Positions 40,863-41,480 of a stretch of DNA of 41,480 nt are shown piece after piece. The position numbers and the translations under genes were made by a program. Position 1 is the first letter of the stretch. Each line of letters opens with the position of its first letter. This DNA comes from CAYZRY01 sp964630225 (lineage in GTDB: Bacteria > Bacillota_I > Bacilli_A > RF39 > UBA660): contig CAZVUK010000007.1 of the NCBI GenBank assembly GCA_964630225.1, positions 1-41,480 of the forward strand, read 5' to 3'. Under the pieces are notes generated by a model. It was given only the letters and a program-made list of their open reading frames with translations. It searched no databases and was not told where the DNA came from.

Positions 40863-41480
40863 TCATTTTTCATATAGCAATACTGATTTATTTATATATT
40901 CATCTAGTTGTTTTTTTGATGTATTTTTAATATTATTTATACCTGAATCAGTATAGTATATTTTTATTTTTTTGGATTCTTTATTATTGATAGTTATTGG
41001 ATAGTATCTATAACTATTTCCGTTATAAATAGATTTCTTAACTATTTCATTATAAGAACATTTAGAATTCAAAAAAATGATCTCATAATCATTATCATCC
41101 ATTATAGAGTATTGATTAATGTTGCCACTATAGACGGTACATAAATCTTTTGTGGTAAAAAATAATTGATTATCTCTTTCTTCAACATACATTCTATTTT
41201 CATCATAGTTTAAAATTACTCTATGATTTCCAACAAGTATTAATGTTAAAACAACAATAACTATTATTGATACTAAAACAATAATTGTTCTTCTTATTCG
41301 TGTAATTTTAGTATTTACATTTGATATAACGGAAAAAACATTTTCTTCTAACTTTTCTTGGTATAAATTTTTTTCTACCTTTTCACCACTTAACAAATCA
41401 TTTATTGTAATATTTAATTCATTACACAATGGTTTAAAAAAAGATACATCAGGTAAATTCTTACCATTTTCCCAATTTGA
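40863..41480 (-). CDS. Membrane-anchored XRE regulator, copy 2 (partial)
   Basis: The frame continues to the window edge without a start, so the N-terminus is missing. The visible 205 residues begin SNWENGKNLPDVSFFKPLCNELNITINDLLSGE, the end of a Cro/C1 helix-turn-helix that aligns with copy 1 (SKWERGLSMMDVSLFKPVCEILEVTIVELLNGE there, given as two pieces: SKWERGLSMMDVS and LFKPVCEILEV). A membrane helix follows (RRTIIVLVSIIVIVVLTLIL), then a short outside domain of about 110 residues with a Cys pair (KDLC, NSKC). The outer domain differs from that of copy 1. It is probably a divergent paralogue with a different signal. Confidence 0.8.
   Translation of the reverse strand, partial: SNWENGKNLPDVSFFKPLCNELNITINDLLSGEKVEKNLYQEKLEENVFSVISNVNTKITRIRRTIIVLVSIIVIVVLTLILVGNHRVILNYDENRMYVEERDNQLFFTTKDLCTVYSGNINQYSIMDDNDYEIIFLNSKCSYNEIVKKSIYNGNSYRYYPITINNKESKKIKIYYTDSGINNIKNTSKKQLDEYINKSVLLYEK

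Overview
The window is a low-GC (roughly one third G+C by eye) Bacillota chromosome segment with compact, mostly co-oriented genes. TGG encodes Trp and TGA is a stop, so the standard code is used, not the mycoplasma code. Gene content (cysS-mrnC-rlmB-sigH order, yvcK-whiA, AGGAGG ribosome sites) and the 5' end of 16S rRNA suggest an uncultured Bacilli lineage near the Mollicutes (Acholeplasma/RF39-like). This placement is inference. A LysM protein suggests that some peptidoglycan is present.

Layout. 1-531: 5' end of a 16S rRNA gene reading leftward, with a leader and up to three stacked promoters. 532-4494: DUF402 phosphatase, slipin, LysM membrane protein, and pgi. 4491-12173: a giant cyclic beta-1,2-glucan synthase, translationally coupled to pgi. 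12244-14843: a likely SOS-controlled unit of dinB, a zincin-like protein and a small unknown. 14898-17674: gpmI and a DUF4143-type ATPase. 17755-18363: a Spo0A-like regulator with an inactive-looking receiver. 18442-24219: tpiA, a glycolipid-type GT4 glycosyltransferase, a UPF0104 membrane protein, pgk, an orphan prepilin and gap. 24265-33584: nucleoside kinase, whiA-yvcK, a tail-anchored unknown, sigH-like, rlmB, mrnC, a zinc-ribbon membrane protein, a YugP-type protease and cysS. Nearly everything is on the minus strand. The one exception is an ABC exporter half (33756-35375) whose ATPase motifs are eroded.

From about 36 kb to the end the character changes. The tetranucleotide TCGA, abundant in the first 36 kb, disappears completely. 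Genes become accessory: an XRE regulator plus a 72-residue partner with its own operator-like dyad, a 31-codon SEC-C zinc-motif ORF, a zinc-ribbon-repeat/PD-(D/E)XK nuclease, a NERD-HRDC protein, and two paralogous membrane-anchored XRE proteins flanking a DUF3221-like membrane protein. This looks like an acquired block, although no integrase or attachment site is visible.

Together the core genes cover lower glycolysis (pgi, tpiA, gap, pgk, gpmI), envelope glycan and glycolipid synthesis that draws on the same sugar phosphates, RNA maturation, and a set of regulators (Spo0A-like, SigH-like, WhiA, YvcK) that in relatives link metabolism with division or development. Promoters with an extended -10 (TGn before TATAAT) and U-tract hairpin terminators mark most transcription units.
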